Source: Selenomonadales bacterium (GTDB lineage Bacteria > Bacillota > Negativicutes > Sporomusales > UBA7701). From it: a stretch of DNA of 49,740 bases. The position numbers and the translations under genes are program-made. The notes beneath the pieces were generated by a model. The model saw only the letters and a list, made by a program, of their open reading frames with translations, was not told the origin of the DNA and did no database searches. Location: positions 1 through 49,740 of the forward strand of contig JAHDOI010000013.1 of the NCBI GenBank assembly GCA_018434945.1. Reading direction: 5' to 3'. Below, piece by piece: positions 42,677 to 49,740 of this stretch; position 1 is the first letter of the stretch; each line of letters starts with the position of its first letter.

Positions 42677-42897
42677 GCGAAGCGCGGTTTCTCCTCGCCG
42701 CCGATGCTCACCTTCTCGAGGAACATCGCCCGCGGCCTTACCCACAGGCCGCGTTCGCCGTACAGCGCCTGATAAACGACCAGGCGCTCAATAGTCTCGC
42801 TGTGGGTCGCCTCGCCTATCACCCGGTACTCGTTCCCCTTGTAGTGGCGGTATATTCCCGGGAGTACCGGGCCGCTATTTTCATCAGGCATTTTCAT
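42652..42897 (-). CDS. DUF1653-family protein
   Basis: An 81-aa protein with the DUF1653 pattern: GPVLPGIYRHYKGNEYRVIGEATHSETIERLVVYQALYGERGLWVRPRAMFLEKV (residues 8-63, in consecutive segments). The fold is a small beta barrel, probably nucleic-acid or ligand binding, but the function is not known. ATG 42897 follows GGGAGG. The open frame continues upstream to 43188, but that part overlaps the bioB region and lacks protein character. Its last 25 bases overlap the end of the FRG gene on the other strand. Confidence 0.85.
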   Translation of the reverse strand: MKMPDENSGPVLPGIYRHYKGNEYRVIGEATHSETIERLVVYQALYGERGLWVRPRAMFLEKVSIGGEEKPRFAYIGPDGR

Positions 42898-42961
42898 TGA
42901 ACCTCCCATCCGTAAATCCTGATAATAATTTTCCCGGAACTGCCGCCAAATCCTTGTTAAT

Positions 42962-42992
42962 AAAAAAGAAAACCCGCCGCAAGGCGGGTTTA
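42962..42992 (-). terminator. Intrinsic terminator of bioB
   Basis: A perfect 8-bp stem (42990-42983 with 42978-42971) with a four-base loop, followed on the minus strand by TTCTTTTTTA. Confidence 0.85.
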
Positions 42993-43045
42993 TCAGCACG
43001 GCCGCCGCCGGTCGCGCCGGCGGAAGACCGCGATACGGAGGCTGG

Positions 43046-44044
43046 TCAAGAGGCGTCCCGGGAGGACAAGGGCCTGAGACCGAGGCCGCGGGCGGCGGCG
43101 ATGTCGCGGTCGGCGCCGCGGCCGGCGGTCGTGAGGTAGTTGCCGATGAGCATGCCGTTGATGCCGGCCAGCAGACCGAGGGGCACAAGGTCGCCGAGCG
43201 CCTTCTCCCGGCCGCCGGCGTAGCGGATCGTCTTGGCGGGGAGCAGGAGACGGAAGATGGCCAGCGTCTGGAAAATTTCCAGCGGCGGCAGCGGCGGCTG
43301 CTCCTCCAGGGCGGTGCCCGGCACAGGATTCAATATATTCAGGGGAACTGAATCGACATCCAGTTCCCGGAGGGTGAAAGCCAGTTCGACGCGCTGGCGC
43401 CAGCTCTCGCCCATGCCGATTATACCCCCCGAGCACACCTCGAGCCCGGCCGTCCTGGCCCGCCTCACCGTATCCACACGTTCCTGCCAGGAGTGGGTGG
43501 TGCAGATTGCGGGATAGTGGCTTTCGGCCGTTTCCAGGTTGTGGTGGTAGCGGGTGACGCCGGCACCCTTCAGAGCGGCGAAATGGCTGTCGTCGAGCAC
43601 TCCCAGCGAACAGCAGGGGATGACACCCGTTTCCTGCCTGATCCGCTTTATCGCCGCGAGCACGCGGGGGAAATCGTCATCGTCCTGCATGCCCGCCCCC
43701 GAAGTGACGATCGAGAAACGTCGCGCGCCGTCGCTCTCGGCCGTTTTCGCCGCCGCCAGCAGCTCATCCTCGCCCAGAAGTGGGTGTATGGCGATTGCCG
43801 CCCGGTGATGGGCCGACTGGGCGCAGAACCGGCAATCCTCCGAACAGTTGCCGGAGCGGGCGTTGACGATCTCGCAGGTATCGACAGCGTCGCCGCAGAA
43901 TTCGGCGCGGACCTTGTTGGCCGTCGCCATCAGCAGCGGGATGTCGGTTGCTTCTATGCCGGTGAGGGCCATTGCCTCGGCGAAGTTCAGCTCGGCGCCG
44001 TTCAGCACCTTCGCGCCCAGCTCGGTGATGGGATGGATACTCAT
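43046..44044 (-). CDS. bioB: Biotin synthase (BioB)
   Basis: A 332-aa radical-SAM enzyme that inserts sulfur into dethiobiotin. The radical-SAM [4Fe-4S] motif is CSEDCRFC near residue 66, followed by CAQS; further conserved segments are RFSIVTSGAG, GVTRYHHNLETAESHYP, CSGGIIGMGES and NILNPVPGT. The C-terminal region ends with a GGREKALGD-type motif, with the conserved Arg that binds the second cluster. ATG 44044 follows GAGGAGG. Upstream lie two BirA-type operator repeats, so biotin-loaded BirA is expected to repress the gene. No other biotin genes are adjacent. Confidence 0.96.
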   Translation of the reverse strand: MSIHPITELGAKVLNGAELNFAEAMALTGIEATDIPLLMATANKVRAEFCGDAVDTCEIVNARSGNCSEDCRFCAQSAHHRAAIAIHPLLGEDELLAAAKTAESDGARRFSIVTSGAGMQDDDDFPRVLAAIKRIRQETGVIPCCSLGVLDDSHFAALKGAGVTRYHHNLETAESHYPAICTTHSWQERVDTVRRARTAGLEVCSGGIIGMGESWRQRVELAFTLRELDVDSVPLNILNPVPGTALEEQPPLPPLEIFQTLAIFRLLLPAKTIRYAGGREKALGDLVPLGLLAGINGMLIGNYLTTAGRGADRDIAAARGLGLRPLSSRDAS

Positions 44045-44056
44045 GACAGCCTCCTC

Positions 44057-44084
44057 GTCAACCATATATATAAATTGAGTTTAC
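44057..44084. promoter_or_regulatory. Second, degenerate BirA-like operator
   Basis: GTCAACC and AGTTTAC arms with a 14-base spacer, the same geometry as the perfect site 19 bases further upstream of bioB. Two arm positions do not match. It ends 13 bases from the bioB start codon and touches its ribosome site. Confidence 0.4.
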
Positions 44085-44102
44085 AATGATGGCCTCAAAA
44101 AC

Positions 44103-44130
44103 GTCAACCATGGTAATTGTGTTGGTTGAC
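44103..44130. promoter_or_regulatory. BirA-type biotin operator
   Basis: GTCAACC and GGTTGAC, perfectly symmetric with a 14-base spacer, 60-90 bases upstream of bioB. Sequence and spacing fit the Firmicutes BirA box. Confidence 0.75.
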
Positions 44131-44201
44131 TTATTCGTATTGTACTATGTCGGGGCGATCTTGTAAACTCCGGACGGCAAAATATTCCCGCGCCGTGACG
44201 C

Positions 44202-44231
44202 AGAAGGCCGCGACAGAAGTCGCGGCCTTCC
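44202..44231. repeat. Duplicated terminator hairpin, copy 1
   Basis: A 30-base unit with 12-bp arms (GAAGGCCGCGAC / GTCGCGGCCTTC). An identical 30-base copy lies at 44375-44404, on the other side of a long palindrome. Confidence 0.8.
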
Positions 44232-44247
44232 CAGCTTGTAGGCAATG

Positions 44248-44375
44248 TCAGACTGGTGAGAAAGGTCCAGATGCAAGGCGCACCGGAAGAGCGCGCCGCG
44301 CCGCGTACTGTGGGACGTACGCAAGCAAGCGCTCTGAGGAGCAACGCCGCAGATGGGCCTTTATCGACAGTCTGA
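44248..44375. repeat. 126-nt imperfect palindrome (fold-back element)
   Basis: The ends TCAGACTG and CAGTCTGA are complementary, AAAGG/CCTTT and further paired blocks lie inside, and the centre is GCGTAC/GTACGC around an eight-base loop (44309-44316). The whole forms one long interrupted hairpin. It has no credible coding frame and sits exactly between two identical terminator hairpins. It may be a non-autonomous mobile or REP-like element. Confidence 0.65.
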
Positions 44376-44404
44376 GAAGGCCGCGACAGAAGTCGCGGCC
44401 TTCC
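44375..44404. terminator. Duplicated terminator hairpin, copy 2
   Basis: Identical to 44202-44231. It begins five bases after the stop of the small minus-strand gene at 44410 and is its probable terminator, though T-run support is weak (CTTCTCAG). Confidence 0.65.
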
Positions 44405-44409
44405 GGATA

Positions 44410-44541
44410 CTATTTCGACCTGTCCTTGCTCTTCTTGGACGGAGACGACGGGCATATTTCGGCTGAGAAGTCTGATAACGCCGCGGAACGGCTTTTGTCG
44501 GCGCTGCTGTCGGAGCAGCCCGCTTTGCTGGACTTGGCCAT
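44410..44541 (-). CDS. Small Ser/Lys-rich protein, 43 aa
   Basis: A short minus-strand frame from ATG 44541 to TAG 44410, encoding a hydrophilic peptide that opens MAKSSKAGCSDSS and closes SPSKKSKDRSK, with two Cys. A strong ribosome site, GGGGGTGA, lies five bases upstream, and a hairpin follows the stop at once. These features support a real gene, although I recognise no family. It lies downstream of the chemoreceptor gene's terminator. It may be a small cytoplasmic or metal-related peptide; the function is unknown. Confidence 0.5.
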   Translation of the reverse strand: MAKSSKAGCSDSSADKSRSAALSDFSAEICPSSPSKKSKDRSK

Positions 44542-44612
44542 GCGTTCACCCCCTTGGCGGTATTTTGCCCTCCGCCCATTACGGCGATTAGTGGCAAATT
44601 CAGGCTGAGAAC

Positions 44613-44643
44613 AAAAAAGGGACTGTCCGGCAGTCCCTTTTTA
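44613..44643 (-). terminator. Intrinsic terminator of the chemoreceptor gene
   Basis: AAAAGGGACTG and CAGTCCCTTTT arms with loop TCCGG; on the minus strand TTTTTTGT follows. Confidence 0.85.
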
Positions 44644-44657
44644 CAATCGTTATCAGC

Positions 44658-46373
44658 TCAGACCGTGAACCTGCGAAGGGCGGCCTGCAGCCCCTGGGCG
44701 AGCTGCGCCAGGCCCTGGCTGGAGGCGGCGATCTGCTCCATCGTGGCCGATTGCTGCTCGGTCGACGCCGAGACGGTCTGCGTTTCGGCCGCCGTAGTTT
44801 TGCTCACCGTGTCGATGGCCTTCATCGACGCGACGATCTGCTGACCGCCGCTGACCATCTGGCGGATGGCCGACGACATATCCTCCGCCTGGGCGGATGC
44901 CTGGTTGACGAGGGTGAGGATGTGTTCGAACGCTTGCCCGGCGCTGTTGACCACCTCGCTGCCGACCTTGACCTCGCGCGTGCCGCTCTCCATCGCGGCG
45001 ACCGCCTTGTCGGTGTCGGCCTGGATGGCGCTTATCAGCTCACCGATTTGTTTCGAGGCTTCCTGCGACTGTTCGGCCAGCTTGCGCACCTCCTCGGCCA
45101 CGACGGCGAACCCGCGGCCGGCCTCCCCGGCCCGGGCCGACTCGATGGCGGCATTGAGGGCGAGGAGGTTTGTCTGCCCGGCGATACTGGAGATGGTGTC
45201 CACTATCTGGCCGATCTCCTTGGAGCGGTCGCCCAGCGTCTGGACGATCCGGGCCGAAGCGGCTACCGTATTTTCGATATTGGCGATTTGTCTCACTGCC
45301 GTTGATATCTGTTCGGTGCCTTTGCCGGCCGCTTCGGCAGCTTGCGCGGATGTGCCGGCGACCGTCTCGGCGTTGACCGTCACCTGCTGGATGGTAGCCG
45401 ACATCTGTTCGACAGCTGTCGAACTTTCCTCGACGGCCTGCAGCTGGGTTGCCGTACCCTGGGCGACATCGGTGATCGACTGGGCGATCTGGGTGGCCGT
45501 CACCGCGGCCTGGTCGGCGCTGGCGTTAAGCTGTTCGCTCGACGCCGCCAGTTGTTCGGCCGACTCGGCCACCTGCCGCATCAGCCCGCGCAGGTTATCG
45601 GTCATAGTGTTGATGGCGTGCGCCACCTGACCCGCTTCGTCACGTGAGTCCACAGCAAGCGCCTTTTTCGCCAGGTTGCCGGCTGCTACCTCGCTGACGA
45701 AGACCGCCACTTGCTTGAGCGGCCTGGCGATCATGCGGGCGATGTAAAGGCCGAGGACAATGACGGTCAACAGGGCCGCCAGCCCGATGGCCGTAAGCGT
45801 CATGCTGGCCACACCCACGCCCCGTGAGCTTTGCTCGTAAGCGGTGCGGGCATTTTGGTTGAATTCGTCCGATATGTAGCCAAGCTGCTTATTGATACCG
45901 TCGAGGATGGGGGAGAACTGGTAGGTATATATGAGGATGCCCTCGTTCAGTTTTCCCTCGCCCGTAAGTTTCAGCACTTGGTCCCGGCCGCTGCGGTAGC
46001 TTTTCAGCATCGAGGTCAGCAGCTCCAGGTTGCGGCGCTGGTCTTCGCTCAGGTTTGTTTTATCAAGCTCCAGCAGATAAAAATCCACCTTCTCGCCGCG
46101 GGTTTTCATCTCGGCCAGCAGCGCCTTCTTGCGGTCCGCGTCCTTAATCAGCAGATATTCGAGCACGATCGCCTGAGCGGACTTGAGTTCGATCTGGGTC
46201 TCGTCGATCAGCTTCACGGCCCGCAGTTCGTTCTTGTTCAGATCCTGGATGACGGAGTCGGTCCTGGCAAGGAAGTAATAGCCGGTGACGGCGATCGTCG
46301 CCACGAAGAAGGCGGCGATAAAAACGAGAACAGTCAGCTTGCTGGCGATGCTGAGGTTTTTGAAAAACTGCAA
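44658..46373 (-). CDS. Methyl-accepting chemotaxis protein
   Basis: A 571-aa chemoreceptor. TM1 is near 13-31, a helical periplasmic domain of the 4HB_MCP type spans about 32-185 (with [34 protein letters not shown]), TM2 is near 187-210, HAMP near 212-265, and the signalling domain occupies the C-terminal 300 residues. The tip reads [40 protein letters not shown] (given in part; near 397-435), which is well conserved. It would form arrays with CheA/CheW and steer motility. The ligand is unknown. ATG 46373 has a weak AGGAGT-like site upstream. Confidence 0.95.
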   Translation of the reverse strand: MQFFKNLSIASKLTVLVFIAAFFVATIAVTGYYFLARTDSVIQDLNKNELRAVKLIDETQIELKSAQAIVLEYLLIKDADRKKALLAEMKTRGEKVDFYLLELDKTNLSEDQRRNLELLTSMLKSYRSGRDQVLKLTGEGKLNEGILIYTYQFSPILDGINKQLGYISDEFNQNARTAYEQSSRGVGVASMTLTAIGLAALLTVIVLGLYIARMIARPLKQVAVFVSEVAAGNLAKKALAVDSRDEAGQVAHAINTMTDNLRGLMRQVAESAEQLAASSEQLNASADQAAVTATQIAQSITDVAQGTATQLQAVEESSTAVEQMSATIQQVTVNAETVAGTSAQAAEAAGKGTEQISTAVRQIANIENTVAASARIVQTLGDRSKEIGQIVDTISSIAGQTNLLALNAAIESARAGEAGRGFAVVAEEVRKLAEQSQEASKQIGELISAIQADTDKAVAAMESGTREVKVGSEVVNSAGQAFEHILTLVNQASAQAEDMSSAIRQMVSGGQQIVASMKAIDTVSKTTAAETQTVSASTEQQSATMEQIAASSQGLAQLAQGLQAALRRFTV

Positions 46374-46497
46374 GAGAGCTCAACTCCTTCGGTATGGTAA
46401 TTTACCAAACCCTATAGAAAATGATGGCTCATTAACCAGTATTTTAAATTATTCGACATTATTTGCGCAAATCCTTTGCTTTTGATATTCCAGGACA

Positions 46498-46526
46498 TTG
46501 ACGTCGGCATTAAAATGAGGTATATA
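46498..46526 (+). promoter_or_regulatory. Promoter of the cadC/cadA-like operon
   Basis: TTGACG (46498-46503), 17-base spacer, TATATA (46521-46526). The downstream part overlaps or adjoins the operator palindrome. Confidence 0.75.
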
Positions 46527-46528
46527 TT

Positions 46529-46552
46529 TATATGTGAACAATTATTCATATA
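46529..46552. promoter_or_regulatory. ArsR/SmtB-type operator
   Basis: An imperfect 24-bp palindrome (TATATG to CATATA, with GAACAATTATTC at the centre) immediately downstream of the -10 and 15 bases before the regulator start. This matches the usual site for CadC/SmtB repressors. Confidence 0.7.
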
Positions 46553-46567
46553 TAGAGGTGAGTCGTT

Positions 46568-46930
46568 TTGCATGATACCGATAACGCCGCGTGCGAAGAA
46601 ATCTGCCTGCACCCGGAAATGATCCGGGCCGCCCGGGCCGAGGCGCTGACCGAGGCCGACGCCCGGGAACTGGCCGAGGTTTTCAAGATCCTCGGCGACC
46701 CCACGCGGGTTAAGATGCTGCAGGCTCTGTCCCGGCGCGAGCTGTGCGTGTGCGACATCGCGGCCGTCGTCGGGATGGGCCAGTCGGCCGTCTCTCACCA
46801 GCTGCGCCTCCTGCGGGGGGCCAGGCTTGTCAAATATCGCCGCGAAGGCAGGATGGCATGGTATTCCCTTGACGACGACCATATAACCGTCCTGATGGCT
46901 CAAGGCATCGAACACATCAAACACAGATAG
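46568..46930 (+). CDS. cadC: CadC-type metal-responsive ArsR-family repressor
   Basis: A 120-aa winged-helix repressor. The recognition region is VCDIAAVVGMGQSAVSHQLRLLRGARLVKYRREGRMAWYSL (in segments, about 61-102). The metal-binding ELCVCD motif has Cys60 and Cys62, and Cys9 and Cys13 in the N-terminus complete the four-Cys pattern of CadC-like sensors of Cd, Pb, Bi or Zn. The start is TTG 46568 following GAGGTGA. Its operator overlaps its own promoter. The metal P-type ATPase gene follows at once, so metal binding should release the repressor and turn on efflux. Confidence 0.92.
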   Translation: MHDTDNAACEEICLHPEMIRAARAEALTEADARELAEVFKILGDPTRVKMLQALSRRELCVCDIAAVVGMGQSAVSHQLRLLRGARLVKYRREGRMAWYSLDDDHITVLMAQGIEHIKHR

Positions 46931-46931
46931 G

Positions 46932-49103
46932 ATGAGGCAAATGATCGAAAAAGCCTGCGGCTGCGGTTGCTGCGGCGCCGCCGCGGCGACGGCGGGCGCG
47001 GCTCCGGCGGAAGAGGGGATGAGCGTCTACCTCCTCGGCGGCCTGGACTGCGCCGATTGCGCCGCAAAACTCGAAAAAAGGATCGCCGCCCTGGCCGGAG
47101 TGCGGCAGGCGACGGTGAATTTCGCCACCGCCAAAATGGCGGTCGCCCATACCCTCAGTGATGCGGCTATAATCAAAGCGGTCGAGCGGGCCGGCTACCG
47201 CGCCCGGCGGGCCGACGCCCCAACTGACCACGCGTCCGGATGGCGGCGCGATCCGCGGACACTGGCGACACTCGCGTCCGGGCTGCTGTTGGCGGCAGCG
47301 GTCGGCCTTGATATATTGGGCGCCGCTGCGGGCTGGACGGCGGCCGCCTACGCGCTTGCCGCCCTGGCCGGGGGCTGGCACGCCGCGCGTACCGGTCTGT
47401 CCGGCCTGAGGTCGCTGACTTTTGACATGAACTTCCTCATGACTGTCGCCGTGATCGGCGCTGCGGCCATCGGCGAGTGGAGCGAGGGAGCTATGGTGGC
47501 ATTCCTGTTCTCCCTCGGCAATACGCTTCAGACGTACACGCTCGACAAGACCCGCCGGGCGGTGCGGGCGCTGATGGAGCTGGCCCCGTCAGAGGCGACG
47601 GTGCTTGACGGCGATGCCGAGGAACGGCGGGCGGTGGCGGCGATTTCCCCTGGCAGCGTTATCGTCGTCAGGCCGGGAGAAAGGATCGCGCTCGACGGTG
47701 TTGTCAGCGACGGTCATTCGGCCGTTGACGAGGCCGCCCTAACCGGCGAATCGCTGCCGGTGGAAAAAAAGGCCGGCGATGCGGTGTACGCCGGCACCTT
47801 GAACCAGTATGGCGTGCTGGCGATCGAAGTCACCAATGCGGCCGCCGATTCGACCCTCGCCAAAATCATGCACCTGGTCGAGGAGGCCCAGTCCCAGCGC
47901 GCCCCTTCCCAGCAATTCGTGGATAAATTCGCCCGCTATTACACGCCGGCGGTGCTGACAGCCGCCGCGGCCGTGATGGTTCTGCCCTGGCTGGCGTTCG
48001 GCCAGCCTTTCGCACCCTGGTTTTACAAGGGGCTTGTGCTGCTCGTCATCTCCTGCCCCTGCGCTCTCGTCATCTCCACCCCGGTGTCGGTCGTCGCCGC
48101 CATCGGCAACGCTTCAAGGCGGGGCGTGCTTATCAAGGGCGGCGCCTATCTGGAAAAGCTGGGCGCTCTCCGCGCGGTGACATTCGATAAAACCGGCACG
48201 CTCACCCACGGACGGCCGCGCGTCACCGACGCCATCCCGCTCGGCGGCCTGACCTGCGAACAGCTCCTCGCCTTGGCGGCGGCGGTGGAGAAATGGTCCG
48301 AGCACCCCGTTGCCCAGGCGATAGTAACGGCCGCAGCCGGGCTTGAGCTTAAGCCGGCGGCAGCTTTCCGGGCCCTGGTCGGCCAGGGGGCGCAGGCCGA
48401 AGTCGAAGGGACCGTCGTCTATGTCGGCAACGCCCGGCTGTTCACCGGTTTAGGGCATGATCTTGCGCGGCACGAGGCTGTGCTCGCCGGACTTGAAGAG
48501 GCCGGCAAGACTGCGATGCTGGTTGGCACCGCGGAAATAATCTATGGCGTGGTCGCGGTTGCCGACACGCTGCGGGACGACAGCGCCGACGCCATCGCGG
48601 CACTGCGCCGGGCCGGCGTCGCGCATGTGGCCATGCTTACCGGCGATAACCGCCGGTCGGCCGAAGCCGTCGCCGCCTGTCTTAAACTTGACGGTGTCCA
48701 TAGCGAGCTTATGCCCGCCGACAAGGTGAGGGTGGTCAAAGACCTCGCCGACCGTTACGGCGGTGTGGCGATGGTGGGGGATGGCGTCAACGATGCCCCT
48801 GCATTGGCGGCCGCCGACATAGGCGTCGCCATGGGGGTTGCCGGCTCGGACGCCGCTTTGGAGACGGCCGATATCGCCCTGATGGCCGACGACCTCGGCA
48901 AGCTGGCGTACGTCATCCGCCTCAGCCGTAAAACGGTGGCGGTCATCAAGGAAAACATCATCTTCGCCATCGCGGTTAAGGCGGTCTTCGTCGTCCTGAC
49001 CTTCGCCGGGCTCACAAACTTGTGGTTGGCTGTCTTCGCCGACACGGGGGCGTCGCTGCTCGTAACCCTCAACGGAATACGCCTGATGCGGAAACTCGCG
49101 TGA
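46932..49103 (+). CDS. cadA: Heavy-metal P1B-type ATPase (CadA/ZntA type)
   Basis: A 723-aa membrane pump for Cd, Zn or Pb. The N-terminus is Cys-rich (CGCGCC) and carries one HMA domain with GGLDCADC (Cys40, Cys43). The core has the transmembrane SCPCALVIS (Cys375, Cys377), the phosphorylated Asp419 in DKTGTLT, SEHPVAQAI and GDGVNDAPAL, and ends with the C-terminal TM pair. The CPC motif and the CadC partner favour divalent soft metals over copper. ATG 46932 or ATG 46941 could be the start; the ribosome signal (AGGATGAGG) suits the second slightly better. It overlaps no neighbour and is closed by a terminator. Confidence 0.95.
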   Translation: MRQMIEKACGCGCCGAAAATAGAAPAEEGMSVYLLGGLDCADCAAKLEKRIAALAGVRQATVNFATAKMAVAHTLSDAAIIKAVERAGYRARRADAPTDHASGWRRDPRTLATLASGLLLAAAVGLDILGAAAGWTAAAYALAALAGGWHAARTGLSGLRSLTFDMNFLMTVAVIGAAAIGEWSEGAMVAFLFSLGNTLQTYTLDKTRRAVRALMELAPSEATVLDGDAEERRAVAAISPGSVIVVRPGERIALDGVVSDGHSAVDEAALTGESLPVEKKAGDAVYAGTLNQYGVLAIEVTNAAADSTLAKIMHLVEEAQSQRAPSQQFVDKFARYYTPAVLTAAAAVMVLPWLAFGQPFAPWFYKGLVLLVISCPCALVISTPVSVVAAIGNASRRGVLIKGGAYLEKLGALRAVTFDKTGTLTHGRPRVTDAIPLGGLTCEQLLALAAAVEKWSEHPVAQAIVTAAAGLELKPAAAFRALVGQGAQAEVEGTVVYVGNARLFTGLGHDLARHEAVLAGLEEAGKTAMLVGTAEIIYGVVAVADTLRDDSADAIAALRRAGVAHVAMLTGDNRRSAEAVAACLKLDGVHSELMPADKVRVVKDLADRYGGVAMVGDGVNDAPALAAADIGVAMGVAGSDAALETADIALMADDLGKLAYVIRLSRKTVAVIKENIIFAIAVKAVFVVLTFAGLTNLWLAVFADTGASLLVTLNGIRLMRKLA

Positions 49104-49131
49104 AAAAGCCCCCCCTGCGGGGGCTTTTTTT
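49104..49131 (+). terminator. Intrinsic terminator of the cad operon
   Basis: AAAAAGCCCCC and GGGGGCTTTTT arms directly after the stop codon, with TTTTTTT at the end. Confidence 0.9.
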
Positions 49132-49374
49132 GCATCAGGATACCGGCTGAGAAAAGATTCTATTTTCAGTTTATTGTCCGCCGGTCCGCTAATACCGGCG
49201 ACCCGCCGTCCCGCGCCGTCTTACGGTCGGCTGCGGGCAATGGTGGGCCGTATAAGGCGACAATCCCGGGATTTAGCAGATTATGGGCGCATTACGGCCT
49301 AAATGTGCTCTTTCCCCACCGTCATAAGGGAAGTATAATTAATAATAATTATCCGATGAGGGGGGGTGGCGGCA

Positions 49375-49566
49375 ATGGAGGACAGCATTGTGTCCGCGGT
49401 ATTGCTCCCCGGAGCGGTGGCCATTTTTGTGGCGGTTCTCTCCACTTGGGCCTGGACTCACGATTACGAGGAAATAGCCGCAGAAATGCAGCGGGCCATA
49501 AAGGAGGACGATGGTAAAACGGCCGTCGGCATCCTCTGGCGGCGTGCCGGTATATATATGCGCTAG
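49375..49566 (+). CDS. Small single-pass membrane protein, 63 aa
   Basis: A short gene from ATG 49375 (MEDSIVSAVLLPGAV) to TAG 49566, with a G-rich ribosome site nine bases upstream; GTG 49366 is also possible. One TM helix is seen at about residues 9-28 (LLPGAVAIFVAVLSTWAW), followed by an acidic/amphipathic tail (DYEEIAAEMQRAIKEDD). It has its own terminator directly after the stop and a TATAAT at 49333-49338 that could be its promoter. No family is recognised. Confidence 0.65.
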   Translation: MEDSIVSAVLLPGAVAIFVAVLSTWAWTHDYEEIAAEMQRAIKEDDGKTAVGILWRRAGIYMR

Positions 49567-49594
49567 AAAAAACAGGCAGCAGCCTGTTTTTTTT
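49567..49594 (+). terminator. Intrinsic terminator of the small membrane protein gene
   Basis: AAAACAGGC and GCCTGTTTT arms with a short loop, ending in TTTTTTTT. Confidence 0.9.
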
Positions 49595-49615
49595 ATTGCC
49601 TTGCGTAAGCGGCAA

Positions 49616-49636
49616 CCACCTGCTAAGCAGGTGGTA
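49616..49636. repeat. 9-bp hairpin upstream of the right-edge gene
   Basis: CCACCTGC and GCAGGTGG arms around TAA. It has no T-run and lies before the ribosome-site-hiding structure. Hairpins of this kind mark the ends of IS200/IS605-type elements, but the element body is outside the window. Confidence 0.4.
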
Positions 49637-49670
49637 TCAAAAAGCTTATAGCTATGCGGAGGAAAGAAAA

Positions 49671-49726
49671 GCCTCCTTTGTTAAAATATATGCAGGTTTG
49701 CCGACCGCATAAATAACAAAGGAGGC
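49671..49726 (+). promoter_or_regulatory. Ribosome-site-sequestering hairpin
   Basis: GCCTCCTTTGTTA (49671-49683) and TAACAAAGGAGGC (49714-49726) are perfectly complementary and enclose 30 bases. The right arm contains the AAAGGAGG ribosome site of an ATG at 49736. An upstream GGAGG at 49658-49662 could pair with the same CCTCC and free the site, and TATGCGG/CCGCATA (49653-49659, 49705-49711) gives a further alternative stem. Confidence 0.6.
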
Positions 49727-49735
49727 GCATCCAAA

Positions 49736-49740
49736 ATGGA
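49736..49740 (+). CDS. Start codon of a gene cut by the right edge
   Basis: ATG GA at the last five bases, nine bases after AAAGGAGG. Only one codon and part of the next are visible, so nothing can be said about the protein. The hairpin end and ribosome-site sequestration upstream would suit an IS200/IS605 transposase, which is a guess. Confidence 0.4.

Noticed and set aside
44202..44404. CRISPR array or tandem repeat array
   Set aside because: Only two identical units exist and they are hairpins flanking a palindrome, not regularly spaced repeats.
44117..44608. 163-aa plus-strand open frame over the palindrome region
   Set aside because: It runs through repeats, operator and an antisense small gene, with no ribosome site or domain.

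Overview
The window looks like chromosomal DNA of a GC-rich, anaerobic diderm Firmicute, most likely Negativicutes (Sporomusaceae-like). This is inferred from a mixture of traits. Outer-membrane-type export machinery (an RND tripartite pump, a MacAB-like pump and a TolC-family protein) sits beside Firmicutes-style features: strong GGAGG ribosome sites, TATAAT promoters often with a TG extension, U-tract intrinsic terminators, a SAM-I riboswitch, a LytS/LytT pair and a BirA-type bioB operator. No rRNA, tRNA, CRISPR array or complete transposase gene was seen.

Layout. 1-0.7 kb: minus-strand start of a CoA-transferase gene preceded by a free-standing B12-binding-domain protein. 1.1-3.6 kb: LytS/LytT two-component system. 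3.7-6.8 kb: minus-strand [NiFe] hydrogenase small and large subunits and a ferritin-like protein; the small subunit lacks two of the expected proximal-cluster cysteines and has a degenerate Tat leader. 7.0-7.6 kb: ubiX. 7.7-20.5 kb: a catabolic island made of an RpiR-type regulator, a BKACE-family beta-keto acid cleavage enzyme with a class III aminotransferase, a TAXI-TRAP importer, a 2,4-diaminopentanoate-dehydrogenase-like enzyme behind a riboswitch-like leader, a DUF3870 protein, two hotdog-fold proteins, and a GlcD/GlcF flavin/Fe-S oxidase pair. The parts suggest uptake and breakdown of an amino or keto acid through CoA thioesters, but the substrate cannot be read from sequence.

20.6-32.0 kb: envelope export block. 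A MarR regulator is divergent from an RND adaptor and pump; converging on these is a minus-strand operon tolC-like, macA-like, ABC ATPase, ABC permease, with an OmpR-type two-component system behind it. Direct repeats upstream of the tolC-like gene could be the response-regulator site. 32.1-33.8 kb: PiT phosphate transporter with its DUF47 partner. 34.2-37.4 kb: MFS transporter, YqeB and two XdhC-family proteins (molybdenum-hydroxylase maturation), one apparently using an ACG start. 37.6-39.0 kb: glucosyl-3-phosphoglycerate-synthase-like enzyme with an extra N-terminal domain. 39.1-41.8 kb: SAM-I riboswitch controlling metX and metY.

41.9-49.7 kb: FRG-domain protein converging on a DUF1653 gene; bioB with two tandem BirA-like operators; a 126-nt imperfect palindrome flanked by two identical 30-nt terminator hairpins; a 43-aa protein gene; a chemoreceptor; a CadC-type repressor with a CadA/ZntA-type metal P-ATPase; a small membrane protein; and, at the right edge, an RNA structure that would hide the ribosome site of a gene starting at 49736. 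All calls come from reading the sequence; no database or structure program was run.
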